Assembly (NCBI RefSeq): GCF_043641665.1
Contig: NC_092183.1
Span: 17,901,501-17,965,500, forward strand
Reading direction: 5' to 3'
DNA: 64,000 bases
Source: Enoplosus armatus
Lineage: Eukaryota; Chordata; Actinopteri; Centrarchiformes; Enoplosidae
Position numbers and translations under genes: made by a program. Positions 13,547 through 25,471 of the stretch are shown in pieces (position 1 is the first letter of the stretch; the number at the start of each line of letters is the position of its first letter). The notes beneath the pieces were generated by a model, which did not search any database, was not told the origin of the DNA, and saw only the letters and a program-made list of their open reading frames with translations.

Positions 13547-15505
13547 CTTAATAGAGACAACGACAGGAGCACACACACTTGTTCTACTTCATAAAATATA
13601 TTGATTCAGTTTTTAAATCCACAGATCTTTACATTCGCATAGTCCCTGATCCCATTTGTAACGAGGCTGACAGCCCGCTACCTCACAGTATAGCTTAAAA
13701 AACATTTCTTCTGAGGTTTCTATATACGAATATGTGTGCAATACAAAATAGAACTGGCTACTGGGACACAACTGAAAAACCAGAAATGGATTTCGTATCT
13801 CCAACCGTGCATATCTCTGTCTCCCACACATCTCCCTGCTCATATATGGAAGCCAAATATCCCCCCACAGATTGGCTAAGTGTGATAGCCCATGAGCACC
13901 AGCTAGCAGCCAGCTTTAGTTATTCTGACCTTGATCCATAAACATCAGTGAAGTTCTACATTTCAAAAATAGAGTGGATGGAACCCCAGATCCATCAGAT
14001 TCACATCACAGAGAAGTTTCATCATATCACAATGACTGTGGAGAAATGTTTCCCTGTAGCCTGACAGATGCTGCCAAAAGACATATATACACCAATTTTA
14101 AAGCCCTACAACCACCTCAGCACCTTGAAGCAGGTGCAGAAGTCAAGCAAACAGATGGGAATGACAAAAAGAGGTGTATGTGTGCAACCACTCCATCGTC
14201 AGTGCTTCTTCTTTCACAATTCTCTAAATAACTCCCAATGATATTTGACGGCAAATCTTAAAACGTAATTTAACAAACATTACAGTACAGTACATATTAA
14301 CAGTTGTACTGTGTCTCCAGGTGTATCATTCACGGTAGTTTCACAAGTGCAACGTTCTCTTCCAACTGCTACTACACTACAATACTACTACAAATGTGAT
14401 TTTGCACCATGCACAATAGCTTCACTTGAGAATTTCGCCAAAGTCATTGAAAGCCTCCCAGCTGTCAGTTGTTCTGTTGATATTCAATTAATGTTAATGT
14501 TAATTCAACCTAATTACCCCTTCCCAGCAGGTAATGTTTATTTGACTATAATAATCCCAATGTTGACCCTTGATGCCACTGAAACCAGCTGGCACAAGCA
14601 AACAAACATGCCCCCTTTTATTTAGTATTTAGACAAGTGCATCTTTTATAAATTCCGTGACAGCAGAATCTTAGCTGATTCCAAAGCATCTATAAAGATG
14701 GTAATATCTAAGCCACCCACTGTTCATCATGCATTTGAACCAACAGTTGCCTTTAAAAGATGACTAACTTGCAAATCTTCTCCTCACACATTTCTCCTCT
14801 CGTCTTTGGTTCATACACCAGGTTGGTTATTTCATAGGTGGAATCACTACTGCATGCTACACATGCGCCTTTTTCTTTCCATTACATATCCACCGTGTGT
14901 TGAGGGTTTTTGAAAGTCTGGCCCTTTGGTCAATTTACTCATGATGTACAGAGAGCACAGGCGCCATAATCAACAGTAATCTTTGGTAGATAATATGTTG
15001 TGGCGCTTCAGTAGGTGACGAGTACTGATTACCTAGCATTACCTCAGACGTTAGAACATGTAGCAGCTTTAAATCTCAATGGTAATCTAATGAGTTTATG
15101 TAGTAAAGTTTACAACATAGAGCATATGCATAAAACAAGCCCACATATTAACGTCATTTTGTGTTCTGACTATAGGACCTGGTTTCCAAGGTAACAGGTG
15201 ATGGAAGGCTGAGCTAAAAACAAACTTTACTTTGGGTCATGATGGATGCCTTTCATCACTCAAGATACTCAATTGTTAGCAAGTGTCTACTTATTACTAA
15301 ATTGGTAAATTAACCAACAAATTAGTCTTCCAAATTCCTCCACCCCATTTACCTCCTAATCCCTCGTTGTTGCTTAACTACCTCCCAGAAAAGGCGCTAT
15401 CCTGACAGCAGCCTTTCCTGTCCCATTTCCCTCCCAGCACCCAGGCCATCGATTAATCTTTGTGGGGAACATGTAGAGGGGGCCTGTGTCCTCCAAACAT
15501 CTTAC

Positions 15506-15709
15506 CGGTGGCTGCTGAGAGTTGAGCACCCCCCTCTTGGTGGACCCCCCTCTGGAACTGAGCCTCTTCCACGACTCTGAGAAACGCCCCCTGGTGGTTG
15601 GACGCCCTGGCCCAGACGTCCCGGACGCAACAGATGAATCATCCCGGGTGGAGAACGGCCGATCCCTGCGCAACTCCCTCCGCTCAGCCCACTTCTTCTT
15701 GGAAGCCAT
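15506..15709 (-). CDS. trpm3: trpm3 first coding exon (long-isoform N-terminus)
   Basis: TRPM3 is a plasma-membrane, calcium-permeable cation channel gated by heat and neurosteroids. This exon encodes only 68 cytoplasmic N-terminal residues: ATG at 15709, last codon CCG, then a strong donor GTAAGA. The start MASKKKW and the tail RGRFSESWKRLSS, GSTKR, SQQPP closely resemble the alternative N-terminus I recall for mammalian TRPM3 (MGKKW, RGRFAESWKRLSS, GSTKR, SQQTP), which joins the shared exon starting AQKSWIER. The exon ends in phase 0, as that junction requires. The frame stays open upstream to about 15766, but the ATG at 15709 is the first ATG in it and aligns with the mammalian start. The next exon lies beyond the left edge. 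The match is from memory, without alignment. Confidence 0.85.
15585..15597 (-). promoter_or_regulatory. Consensus CTCF core motif inside trpm3 exon 1
   Basis: The minus strand reads CCACCAGGGGGCG, an exact match to the core of the vertebrate CTCF consensus. It overlaps trpm3 codons for Pro, Thr, Thr, Arg and Gly, so the site is both coding and possibly architectural. Confidence 0.45.
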
Positions 15710-16152
15710 TAGTGTTAAAAATGTGGTCAAAGAGATGTGGGAAGCAGGGCAGCCACGCTGACTCAAGGAGGCTGTTCTTTAATCAAACTAGTGCCACAGG
15801 TGGCATCTTCACTTCATTCTCAACTCTGCTGCCTACTGAACTGAGTCTCTCTGTCTCTCCTTTCTTTAAGTCTTCTTTTTCACTTCGAAAGATTGTGCAA
15901 GAGAAATTTCCGACTCCTTTCTCCCTGTTTCTTTGACTTTTTCCCCTCTTCTGATCTCTTGATCAAAAGGAGTGGGGAAAACAGTTCTTCACCAGCTCGG
16001 CCGAACTCCTGTGCTCTTCTTTTCTTCACTGTAGTCTTCCTCTGGGAGGGATGAGAGTCAGAGAGGAGAGGTGGAGAAGCAGAAGGTGCTGTCTGCACCC
16101 TGTTGCATGTGCTGTTACTGTGGCTCGGCCGTTGATGCTGTTTTCCCTCACA

Positions 16153-16154
<2 letters not shown>

Positions 16155-16205
<51 letters not shown>
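16155..16205. repeat. (GA)n microsatellite, part of a longer homopurine tract
   Basis: Pure GA repeat of about 51 bp, followed after a short gap by G-rich purine sequence to about 16268. It lies some 450-500 bp upstream of the trpm3 ATG. Confidence 0.97.
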
Positions 16206-16208
<3 letters not shown>

Positions 16209-16222
16209 GGGAAACAACGCAA

Positions 16223-16240
16223 GGGGAGAGGGAGGGAGGG
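16223..16240 (+). other. Potential G-quadruplex
   Basis: Four guanine runs (GGGG, GGG, GGG, GGG) are separated by loops of 3, 1 and 1 bases, the pattern expected of a stable quadruplex. It is on the template strand relative to trpm3. Confidence 0.5.
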
Positions 16241-18360
16241 AGAGAGGCGAGGAGGGGGGGTTGGAGGGTGCGATATTCAGATCCGGGTGAAAGGGGATTC
16301 AAGACAGAGACGAAATAAGAACAAGGAGCTCACATAGAAAGGACAGGAAAAAATACCAAATGACAGTGAGAGAGGAACAAAGAAAAGGTTACCAGACAAG
16401 GAAAATGAAGAGACAAGGAAGAGTCTCTGGAGTGCAGGGCTCCCGGTGAGCATAGTGCAGAGCTGCTTTGAGCTGACTGAGAGGCACAGAGACAGACACC
16501 CTGTTCAGTAAGTCACTCTCTCACTGTGAACACTGTGCTTTGAATACCCACAGCTACTAAACCTCCATCTCCTCCCTCTCCTCTTCCTCTTGCTCCCCAA
16601 GCTTTCATTCACAATCTCACTCTCTCCCTCCTTTCTGCACGGGGCACACAGTCTCCCCCTCTTCTTCTTCTTCTTTCTCTTCTTCCTCTTTGATGTACAT
16701 GGTTCACAGTTCATGAGTTAAGCCACCTGAGCCTCAGCTTCTCTGTTGCAGAGAGTAAAGGACGACACCAAACCAAATAAAACTGGCAGTTGTGATCTTC
16801 TCTACTTTTTCAATCTCCTGCTGCATCACTGGTCATCTTCTAGTCTTCAGCTGTGCTAAAAGGCATGCCATGCTGTGGAGTTGTGGAGTTGACAGAAGGT
16901 GAGAATTTCAGTAATTTCTTCAGGTGTAGTTGTGAGAGAGAAATGCTTGTATGAGAATCTAAAATGTTTCCAACTTTATTTTGGCCAAAAAAGATAAGAA
17001 GAAATAATTCTGGAGCAAGAAAACAAGATGAGAGAGACTAAGTGAGAAGGGAGACAGAGAGAGCACAAGTGAGATAGTGGGATAGAGACAGGGAGACAAA
17101 GTAAGGAGAGGTGACAGTGTCTGAACACCAGGGACATTGTTGTCGTCGCTCCCGGCAACCACTCACCACCTGGGAGTAGCTCCTCTGTGTATTTACGTGT
17201 GTGAGAGAGAAAGAGAGAGATTGTATTACTGAGCAAGTGAGAGACAGGGAAAGTGAAAAAGCAAGACAGATATTCCCTGAAGGATGGGGACAGAGAGACA
17301 GTCGGAATAAAAACACATAATCACAACTTCTGATCAAACATGGAGCGACACCGTGGGGACTTCAACGTTAGCCCTCACCACTAGCCCTCACTACTGCATT
17401 GAATCACTGACACAATAATTAACCTTTTGCCAGTTGTAACGTATTTCATCAGAAAAGCTGCATGGAAAAGGCAAAATACAAAGTGTTACACTGTAGCTTA
17501 AGTTGGATCTTTGGGTTTTGAACTGTTGGCCAGACAAAGCAAGACATGTTCCTCTATTTTATTACATTTTATAGACAAAACAATAAGTTAATTGAGAAAC
17601 TAATAATGAAAATAATTGTTACTAGCAGCCAATGTGGACACTGTTCATTTTTATCTATAGGACATGTGGACAGTGGTCTATACTACGTACAAGTTTGCAT
17701 TATTGTAATTTGGTGCATTAAATATCTTCATTTTCATTTGAAACAATATTGTCCAGCTTATCTGATAATAAAGAGCAAAAACTTTCTCCAGTAATGAATA
17801 CTGACTTTCTTTCTGTTTAGGTTCCTTTTCATATACTTGTGAATAAATGAATAATGTAAAAGTAATTAGTCAACATTATATTTTAAAGTTAAATTTTACA
17901 TTTTAACCGATAAAAGAGTAAAGGTAGCAAGGTCTACACAATCCAACAAGTGCTCTACTGGCAATTAGCCCACAGTACAAATTAGCCACTTAATAACTGC
18001 TAAGAAAAAAAAAATATGTTTTGTTAGCCTGTAACACCTCATGTGGATGACTGCTTGGCTAATTTGAAGGACGTGTTGGAGGAATAAGTGCAAGGAAATC
18101 TTTTGTTTGGCGGCTCTCAGCAACAGGTGTCATTGATAGCTTCATTAACGCTACATTTCTATAGTCTATAGCCAAACTTTACAGCTAAAAGACAAAATGA
18201 TAATCAACTACGATAAATGCATTTCTTTATTGTTATTACTTAATCTTACCTGACAGTATATGGGAGTGTGTGTCTGTCGCCTCCTGCAGGAGCTCAGTAA
18301 CTCCCTGCCCACCCCCCGCCCCCCCGATTTATGGCCACATTGGGTCAACATTAATACAAT

Positions 18361-18470
18361 GTTCACTCTTATTTTAGCTCTGGTTTGGTCTCCACCAACT
18401 GCTGAGAAAAATATCTAAGTCTAGCTGCTGGATGGTCGGCTTTCTTCAGGAGCACGTGCCTTTGTCTGCT
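18361..18470 (+). repeat. Dispersed repeat, copy B
   Basis: GGTTTGGTCTCCACCAACT followed by GAAAAATATCT parallels copy A near 11606. The shared core is about 35 bp at roughly 80% identity by eye, and similarity fades afterwards. Boundaries are uncertain. Confidence 0.45.
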
Positions 18471-18706
18471 GATTGGTAGCACACAGATGGTTTATCAGGG
18501 CCTGTTAGCTTAATTAGAATGTAAGACTCAATTAATGCAAAAAATACTGGTTAATATACTATTATACTGGCTTTTAATCAGACTACAAAACATGATATAT
18601 GTTGTGTGTTATATGGAAATGTGTGTTTTTTGTAAGATATATTTGAACTGGAGTTGGCTGTGAGATTACTTTGTTACTAATACTGAGGGGTCTAAAACCT
18701 CATGCC

Positions 18707-18727
18707 CACACACACACACACACACAC
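18707..18727. repeat. Short (CA)n microsatellite
   Basis: CA repeat of about 21 bp in the intergenic region. Confidence 0.9.
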
Positions 18728-19408
18728 TTACACCCAATCGCATGGTAGTTTTTCCAACTTTTCCAAAGTTTGTGCAAAATGAGACTATAGCAATTATAGA
18801 AATTACATATGGGATATCAACACACAGAGAGGGATGAGGGAGATAAGACTGATGTATTCATTTTTCAAATATATTGAAATAAAAATGTTTATATATTAAA
18901 AAAGCATCACACAAACATAGAGGTTATCCCATATCATCATTTCTATAAAACCAATTTGAACATAGAAAACCAAATGTCATGCATATTACTTACAACTTAC
19001 AGGGTTCATGAGAAAAAGGGGACACAAAAAACAAAAAAGCAGAAGGGGAAAAAAGAGAAATAGATTTCACCCAAGTCATTTTTAGGTAATTTGTGTGTTT
19101 AAAGTTTGGACAGTTCTCGGCATGTGGTAGCAGACATCTGCCTTCCTCCTGTCCCCCAGTACCACCTCCTTTCTTTAACATCAAAGATCCACCTACACAG
19201 GTTCCTGTGGTTGCCATGGTTACTAACCCGAAAACTTAGATGTTGCATCATCAGTGCTTCATTATAATCCTCCCATGTATCGCCATGTGAACTTATGTAC
19301 AATTTCACGCCATTACATCCACAAAAACCGATATCCTGTATCTACACACCAGCTGCAGACACACAACCAATCACCTGCAAAAATATTCACGTTTTCTGTC
19401 TCTTACAA

Positions 19409-19409
<1 letters not shown>

Positions 19410-19461
<52 letters not shown>
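19410..19461. repeat. (CA)n microsatellite
   Basis: Pure CA repeat of about 52 bp. Confidence 0.97.
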
Positions 19462-19466
<5 letters not shown>

Positions 19467-20219
19467 CAATATGCAACCATCTTACAAATAGCAGATGACC
19501 ACATGGTCTCACAAATAAAAAAAATAAATAACAAAAATGACAGCAGTATAATGAGTAAGAGGACATCTTCATCTTTCAGCAGGTTTGAGGCTGACACATA
19601 AATGGCCCAACACCAAATAAATAAATAAATTGAAAGAACACCTACAGAGTTTCTCCGCTGATCAAATCCCTGTTAATTCCAGGTCATACCATTAAAAAAG
19701 TAACTTTTTTTGAGTCTTTTTAATTGGCTGTCTGAATATTTTTTTCTGGGGTTGAGTAGAGTGTCGTGCTCCGACTCTAACAAGTTGCAGGAAAAAAGAA
19801 AGAAAAGAGCAAAGCATGCCCCTGTAAAAGGAGCTGCCATTATCTAAAGGAATAACAAAATACTTGAGAAAATTGCCCAGTTAGTTTCTAATCTCCAAAA
19901 CAAATATAATAGTTGTCAGACTTTCTTAGCAAGACATTACTTTTTGATCTTGAAGATTTTTAACCCTGAAGGGCTTTCTCCACCTCAGAGAAAACCACAT
20001 TAGAGGAGATTCTGAGATGTTATTGTTCCAACCACATTTAAATACACAAATTGAGCTTGTGATCTGCTGCTGAACGCCAATTTATCCAGAGTTTAGATTC
20101 TATTCTTCATCTGAGCTTTGAAATCATCGCACATAAAACTGTGAGCCACACTGGCTTTAAAGTAAAACATAGAAAATAATTGAATGCTTTCAGACTGACA
20201 GCCTAAAAGTATTTCATCA

Positions 20220-20272
20220 TCAGAATCAGAGTCAGAATCAGAAATACTTTATTGATCCCCGGGGGGAAATTA
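20220..20272 (+). mobile_element. Teleost LINE/SINE 3' tail fragment
   Basis: The run of TCAGAATCAGA units followed by AATACTTTATTGATCCCC and GGGGGGAAAT is a phrase I know as extremely common in teleost genomes, as the shared tail of non-LTR retroelements. Only about 53 bp is recognisable, and no body of an element is seen. The family is not determinable here. Confidence 0.6.
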
Positions 20273-22809
20273 TACAGAGTGTTAATGTATGTACTGTATA
20301 GAATTTGAAGCTAGGCCTTTTAGCCTGCACTTCTCATTTACCTCAATATGCACATTTTAAGAAGAGGACACATTTTTTTTTACCTTGAAATGTTGGTAAC
20401 TTATTATTTATATGACTAAGCGTCCTTTTGAAATGAATTAGTAGCAGATGAGCTTCTAAAATCATTTCAGATCCTGATCACCTTATACTGTGTATAGAAA
20501 TAAATAAATGTAAATATATACAGTCAATATGTGCATAATTATCAACTCATCCTAAAACTAATACATATGTTGTTGTTTTTTCTGATCCATTGTCTGTATA
20601 TTATGTTGAAGATCCCGGGGGAACAGGAAGTGCGTCTCCTACCTTAATCTCTGTGCACAGTGGCGTCAGAACTCTTCTAGTGTGAGATTTCCTCGTCATT
20701 TTCCTCTGGAACAAAAGAGAGAGTGAGACAGAGAAGAAAGTAAGTATATATTTGTTGCACTTGATAATGATATGAATGGGCTCCAAACTCTCATCAAAAA
20801 GCAGTTCAATTAATTATTTAATCTCTGTGCAATAACTTTTTGCTTGCCTTGCACTTAAAATATTTGAAATAATACATCAAATTTAAAAAAAAAAGTTCCA
20901 ATATCCTTTCCATTTTTGACATTTCTAACATAATAGCAATAATGTGAAGAATTATATTTATGTTTGAAGTTTTAAATGTGTAGTTTTCACCACACTATGT
21001 GATATTTGTCTTTATAAATCCATTCATTTTGTCATGTTCTTGTTTTACGAAGGATCTGTTGATTCTGCCTTCATACTGTGAGCACGATGCAGTGTGTTGA
21101 AAACATGCACACTGAAGATGGAAGCTTAAGACTAGTGTCTGTATTTTATTTACACTGAGCCGAGACATTCTTTCTATCATTGAACTCCCTTTATTGCTAT
21201 TTCAGTCTATTCCTTTTATCACAGCTGATCTCAGTTGTTTTATATATTCATTGCATTAACTAAATCTACGAATTAGTTTTGTAAGAGGACTGAAGATCGT
21301 GAAAATTCATTTGATATGTAGAAACTCTTGCATATGATATTTTCAAGGCTCAAGTGAAGGTCTGTTTTTGATAGTCTGTTGGTTGCTGGCAGGATTTTGA
21401 AATTGAACTAATTCTCATCCTGAACTTTGCCCCAGTATTAGATGAAAAAATTATGCACTGGATTAACTCTCAAGACGTTTTTCATTCAGGTGTTAAAGTA
21501 TTCCAATCTCAGTTAATTGAAAGTGTTGCCCAGACTGAATGTGTCCAATTACTGAGAAAGATAACACAAGGAGGCAAATTAAATGTGGATTTAATCGTCA
21601 AATCAGCCACAAGGTAAAGTAAAACAAATGTAAACAAACAATAAATGTCTTTATTTAAAATAAATCAGAGAATTTCACCACTGTCATGGTGACCATAAGT
21701 CAGACCAAACATCAAAGAAAATGAAGAAGAAGGTATTTGGTAGGCAAAGCTTTATTCACTCCTTATTAGAGGATCCTTAATAGATTCATTTTTTCTTTCA
21801 TGGGGATTTTTATCCATTTCTATGGTGCTGATGATCTTATTACTGCTGCTATACGTCTCTTTTCTCATCCTTGTACTAACCATAAATATACTGACAGCCC
21901 AGTGGTGAATATACTATATAATATATAATAACTTTTCATTTCTGGAAGATAAATACTACTCATTGTTCAGAGAGTGAGAGACTAAACCCTTGAATAGGAT
22001 CCATACTGGAGCTCCATACTAAAACCAAATAATCATTGTTTTTAATGGCAGGAGGCAGGTGTGACAGACTCTTGCACAGTTTCAGCTCTCGCCCGTCACT
22101 CCCATTCCAGTCACGAGATTCGACCATCAACTTCTCGAGCTTCGTTACAGACAGCTGCACTTGAGCGAGCCGAGCTGTTCTTTGCTCCTCATCCCCTGAC
22201 TCCACTCTCTCCACCTACTCCTCATTTTCTCCTCATCTGCAGTGGTTCCCATTACCCGTCCATCCATTCCTTCATAGTTATTTTTATTCATTCAGCTGTG
22301 AGTGCCACACTCACAGTCTGGCATGAAGCCACCTCACTCAAACGAATAAAATTGGTGTAATGAATTCATGATGGTCTTGTCCTTGAACATGGAATGGTCT
22401 GTGATAAATGGCTTTCCTCCAGCTCTGGATTTATCTTTTCATAATCAGACGTCTCCACCACCTCTATTTTCACTTTCCTGTACATGTGGGCAAAAGGAAA
22501 AGACATCCCTCACCTTCTCTCATCTTCCCACATACCCTCTCCCCGCTTGAAACCAAACCAGCCGGATCATGTTGTGAAGATTAGGGACGATAGTTTACAA
22601 CATTTCACAAATGTATCATATATATACCTGCAGAATCTGTTGGGGAAAAAAAGAAAGTTCATTCCAAAAAGAGTATGAGGGCTGCTGTGTTTACCTCGCT
22701 GATAATTAGCCTCTGTCGCTTCTCAAGTCCTAACACTAATTACTGCTTCCTCTCTCTGTGCGACAGAAAGGTTGAGGATGCATTTTTAAGCAGGCTGATG
22801 CCATCAATA

Positions 22810-22811
<2 letters not shown>

Positions 22812-22852
<41 letters not shown>
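22812..22852. repeat. (CA)n microsatellite
   Basis: Pure CA repeat of about 41 bp. Confidence 0.97.
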
Positions 22853-22857
<5 letters not shown>

Positions 22858-23351
22858 AGCATTCACAGACAATATGTGTGATTTTGTTTGCCAGAATCTG
22901 TGAATTTCTCTCAAGTGCGCCTGCTTTGTGCATCAGGTACATATTTACAGATAATATTCATGTGGAGTATTAGTGGCCCATAGAGGAAGAGATCTACAAA
23001 ATCAACGCCGCAGCTACAATATGTACTGTGGGACTATCCTGCAGCAGAGGTACAACTACACAAATCAATAAACCTACCCCAAAAGACACATGATAACAAC
23101 TATATTCTTTCTTGTGTTGTTTCAACCTTTCTGCCGCTGTCTGTAATTCAGCTGGGGGGAAAAAACTCAACTGTCAAGCTGTAATAGTAGATGAGCTAAA
23201 AGCAAGCGCAGCCTCTTGTAGCGAAGTGTCACCAAAACTGTCCATACCGCTGCTGAAACTCCTACACATCTCGCAGGCTGTTTGACAACAGTCTAAATGA
23301 CAGCCAGCAAACCCATGATATTCTCAATATGCTCACAAAATGATGCATTTG

Positions 23352-23358
<7 letters not shown>

Positions 23359-23398
<40 letters not shown>
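23359..23398. repeat. (TG)n microsatellite
   Basis: Pure TG repeat of about 40 bp. It is the inverted complement of the long CA tract that starts about 165 bp to its right. Confidence 0.97.
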
Positions 23399-23399
<1 letters not shown>

Positions 23400-23549
23400 C
23401 TATGTGTGGATTTGTATGACTCACTAGTGCTGGCTTTCCGTCCGAGCCACACATACACTAATGAGGGACAGCTCATCTGTGCCTCAGACCGGCTTGGAGA
23501 CAAGTCACTAATCACAGAATCATGGAGAAGAGACCAAAGCATGTGCACG

Positions 23550-23642
<93 letters not shown>
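23550..23642. repeat. Compound (CT)n(CA)n microsatellite
   Basis: About six CT units run directly into roughly forty CA units, one of the longest simple repeats in the window. Confidence 0.97.
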
Positions 23643-23644
<2 letters not shown>

Positions 23645-24500
23645 TCCCTATGTAATGACAATTCTACCCAGGTTGTGACCAAATCTTCAGCCACTTCTGC
23701 ATCATAGAGATAAATCTAAAACTATGCTTGGCCCTCAGTTATAGGTGTGGCAGGGAAGGCTGTTCCTGTATGTTGTTGAGGCTTTAAAGGTGTGCAGGGG
23801 AAACCTAAACATCACATATGACGGATGATTACGTTCGTCTGCTCTCAAAGTCCAAAGAAGAGCAAACTTAGAGACTGAAGGAAAGACAAGACAGTCTGTT
23901 TAAGGGACAGAGAATCGCTCAAAGGCTTGTTCTGGAGAAATGTGCTAAATCCATGTTTTATCAGACTAACAGGGAGCAGGCGATTGTGGATGATTTATAC
24001 ATAGAGAGCATATGGTTGCTTCAGTGTCCAACAGCCAACAGATGGAGGCACAAAGCAAGGAAGAGAGGGAATATGGGGAGACGACTATCATTTATTTAGC
24101 ACACCAGCAGACGACCACTTCTCAGCATTGATCTGTTACTACGGCTTACATCATGCATTTTTCATTATCACCCAATAAAAATTCAACGCATGACCAAATC
24201 CCAGACAACAGTGATCCCAAAAGTAACACTTTTGTTATTGGCCAGATCACTGTGTCCTCATTTCCACTACCCCCCCCAACTATGATTTCATCAAACTTTC
24301 TGTGTATGTGTAAAATCATCACCTTTTTATTACATGTATACACGTCACCCAAGCTTCATCTCAAGCATTCAATTTCAAAATGGCTGATGTCTTACCACTC
24401 TGAAAGTCTCTGAGGCTCCTTTGGGAATCGCTTTCCTCTCGCCCTTACTTCACTTGAGTCTTGAACTTCTGAATCCTCTTCTGAGCAAAGGTCCTTCTTT

Positions 24501-24505
<5 letters not shown>

Positions 24506-24532
<27 letters not shown>
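24506..24532. repeat. Poly(A) run
   Basis: About 27 consecutive A residues. No retroposon body that would explain it as a tail is recognisable upstream. Confidence 0.95.
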
Positions 24533-24536
<4 letters not shown>

Positions 24537-25430
24537 AAACAGAAGGGAGTAAAGCTGGGTAATTTTACAACCAGATGAGGAAAGAGGGGGAAAGCCAGAT
24601 GATAATTGGAAGGAGAGAGAAATGGTGGCTGAGAGAAGATGGCTGGCTCCAGGAGTCAGAAGCCACAGGTGGGCAAGGCGTCCCTCTGCTAGTGGAGGCG
24701 TGTTGGAGGATGGAGCATGACGCAGCTTGTGTAGGTGTGCATGTGTGTGTGACACACTGTCAGTCTTTATTAAAACACATCTGTAGATCCAGGAGAAACG
24801 CTGGGCCAAGGACGAGGATCCAGATATTCCACAATCATCTCCTTACAGCCTCAACACCAAAACCAGCCAAACCTTCCTCCAATTATTAACATCACAGGTG
24901 TTGTAATAATCTGAAACTCTTCGTCACTCTCTGACTGGGTTTGCTGATTTCTTTAAATGGTTGTTATGGTAAGCCTTGACTGTGTCTGAGCCTGGAAGGG
25001 CAAAAAAAAGGAAGAAGAACCTCTACGCACCTCTATGCAAAACAACTCCATGAAGACTAAATAAATGTCCAAGGTGACGAAGATGAAGCAACGGCGTGCC
25101 TTTTCCTCCAATGAACGGCCATCTCTCCCCTGCTCTTCCTCATTGGCTGATCAGTCTGCGCCTTGTTTCCTGTCATAAGCTGCCAAGGTGAGTGAAAGAA
25201 GAATGAAAATCAGGCTGTTAGGGAAGACCTGTTCCTGCAGATCTGGATGCTGCCTGGGCCTGATGAGCATCTGGCAGGTGGAACGTCATCACCAAAAAGC
25301 ACCTGAGTCACAGTTACTCTGAGGGGCCGCGGGGTGGGAGACTCAGTGTGTGTGTCACCCCCAGTGATCCAGACCCTTTGAGCATCTCTCCGGGGCAGGT
25401 TGCTAGGTGAGGCTGTTATGATGCCCACCC

Positions 25431-25431
25431 C

Positions 25432-25464
<33 letters not shown>
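25431..25464. repeat. (CA)n microsatellite
   Basis: CA repeat of about 34 bp. Confidence 0.97.

Positions 25465-25471
<7 letters not shown>

Larger units (their letters stand above)
1..15505 (-). other. trpm3: trpm3 intron 1 (partial, no coding exon seen)
   Basis: This stretch lies downstream of the trpm3 first exon in the sense of that minus-strand gene, so it should be the start of a very long first intron. I looked on the minus strand for the expected next exon (AQKSWIER followed by the KREC motif) and did not find it, so intron 1 is at least 15.5 kb. The stretch is AT-rich and holds microsatellites at 701-762, 4085-4128, 7127-7166, 13285-13359 and 13505-13545, plus a decayed tRNA-Asp-like sequence at 7706-7777, a TTAA-flanked inverted repeat at 5604-5669 and one copy of a dispersed repeat near 11606. 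The open frames here are short, lack splice logic and match nothing I know. Confidence 0.7.
15710..16720 (-). promoter_or_regulatory. trpm3: trpm3 5' UTR and promoter region
   Basis: Immediately upstream of the trpm3 ATG the minus strand is purine-pyrimidine skewed. A (GA)n tract on the plus strand at 16155-16205 is followed by G-rich purines to about 16260, and CT-rich patches lie at 16560-16690. I see no convincing TATA box and cannot place the transcription start. The sequence context of the ATG has C at -3 and G at +4, which is only moderate. Extent is inferred. Confidence 0.4.

Noticed and set aside
15374..15505. Extension of the trpm3 exon 1 frame past the donor
   Set aside because: GTAAGA at 15505 is a strong donor, and the known protein leaves this exon exactly there; the read-through residues match nothing.
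15710..15766. N-terminal extension of trpm3 to 15766
   Set aside because: The open frame there begins with TTG, not ATG, and the ATG at 15709 aligns with the mammalian start.
15880..16337. Open frames on both strands across the GA tract
   Set aside because: Low-complexity Arg-Glu or Leu-Ser repeats produced by (GA)n; probably 5' flank of trpm3.
24506..24532. Poly(A) run as the tail of a processed pseudogene
   Set aside because: No coding or retroposon-like sequence is recognisable upstream on either strand and no target duplication is seen.
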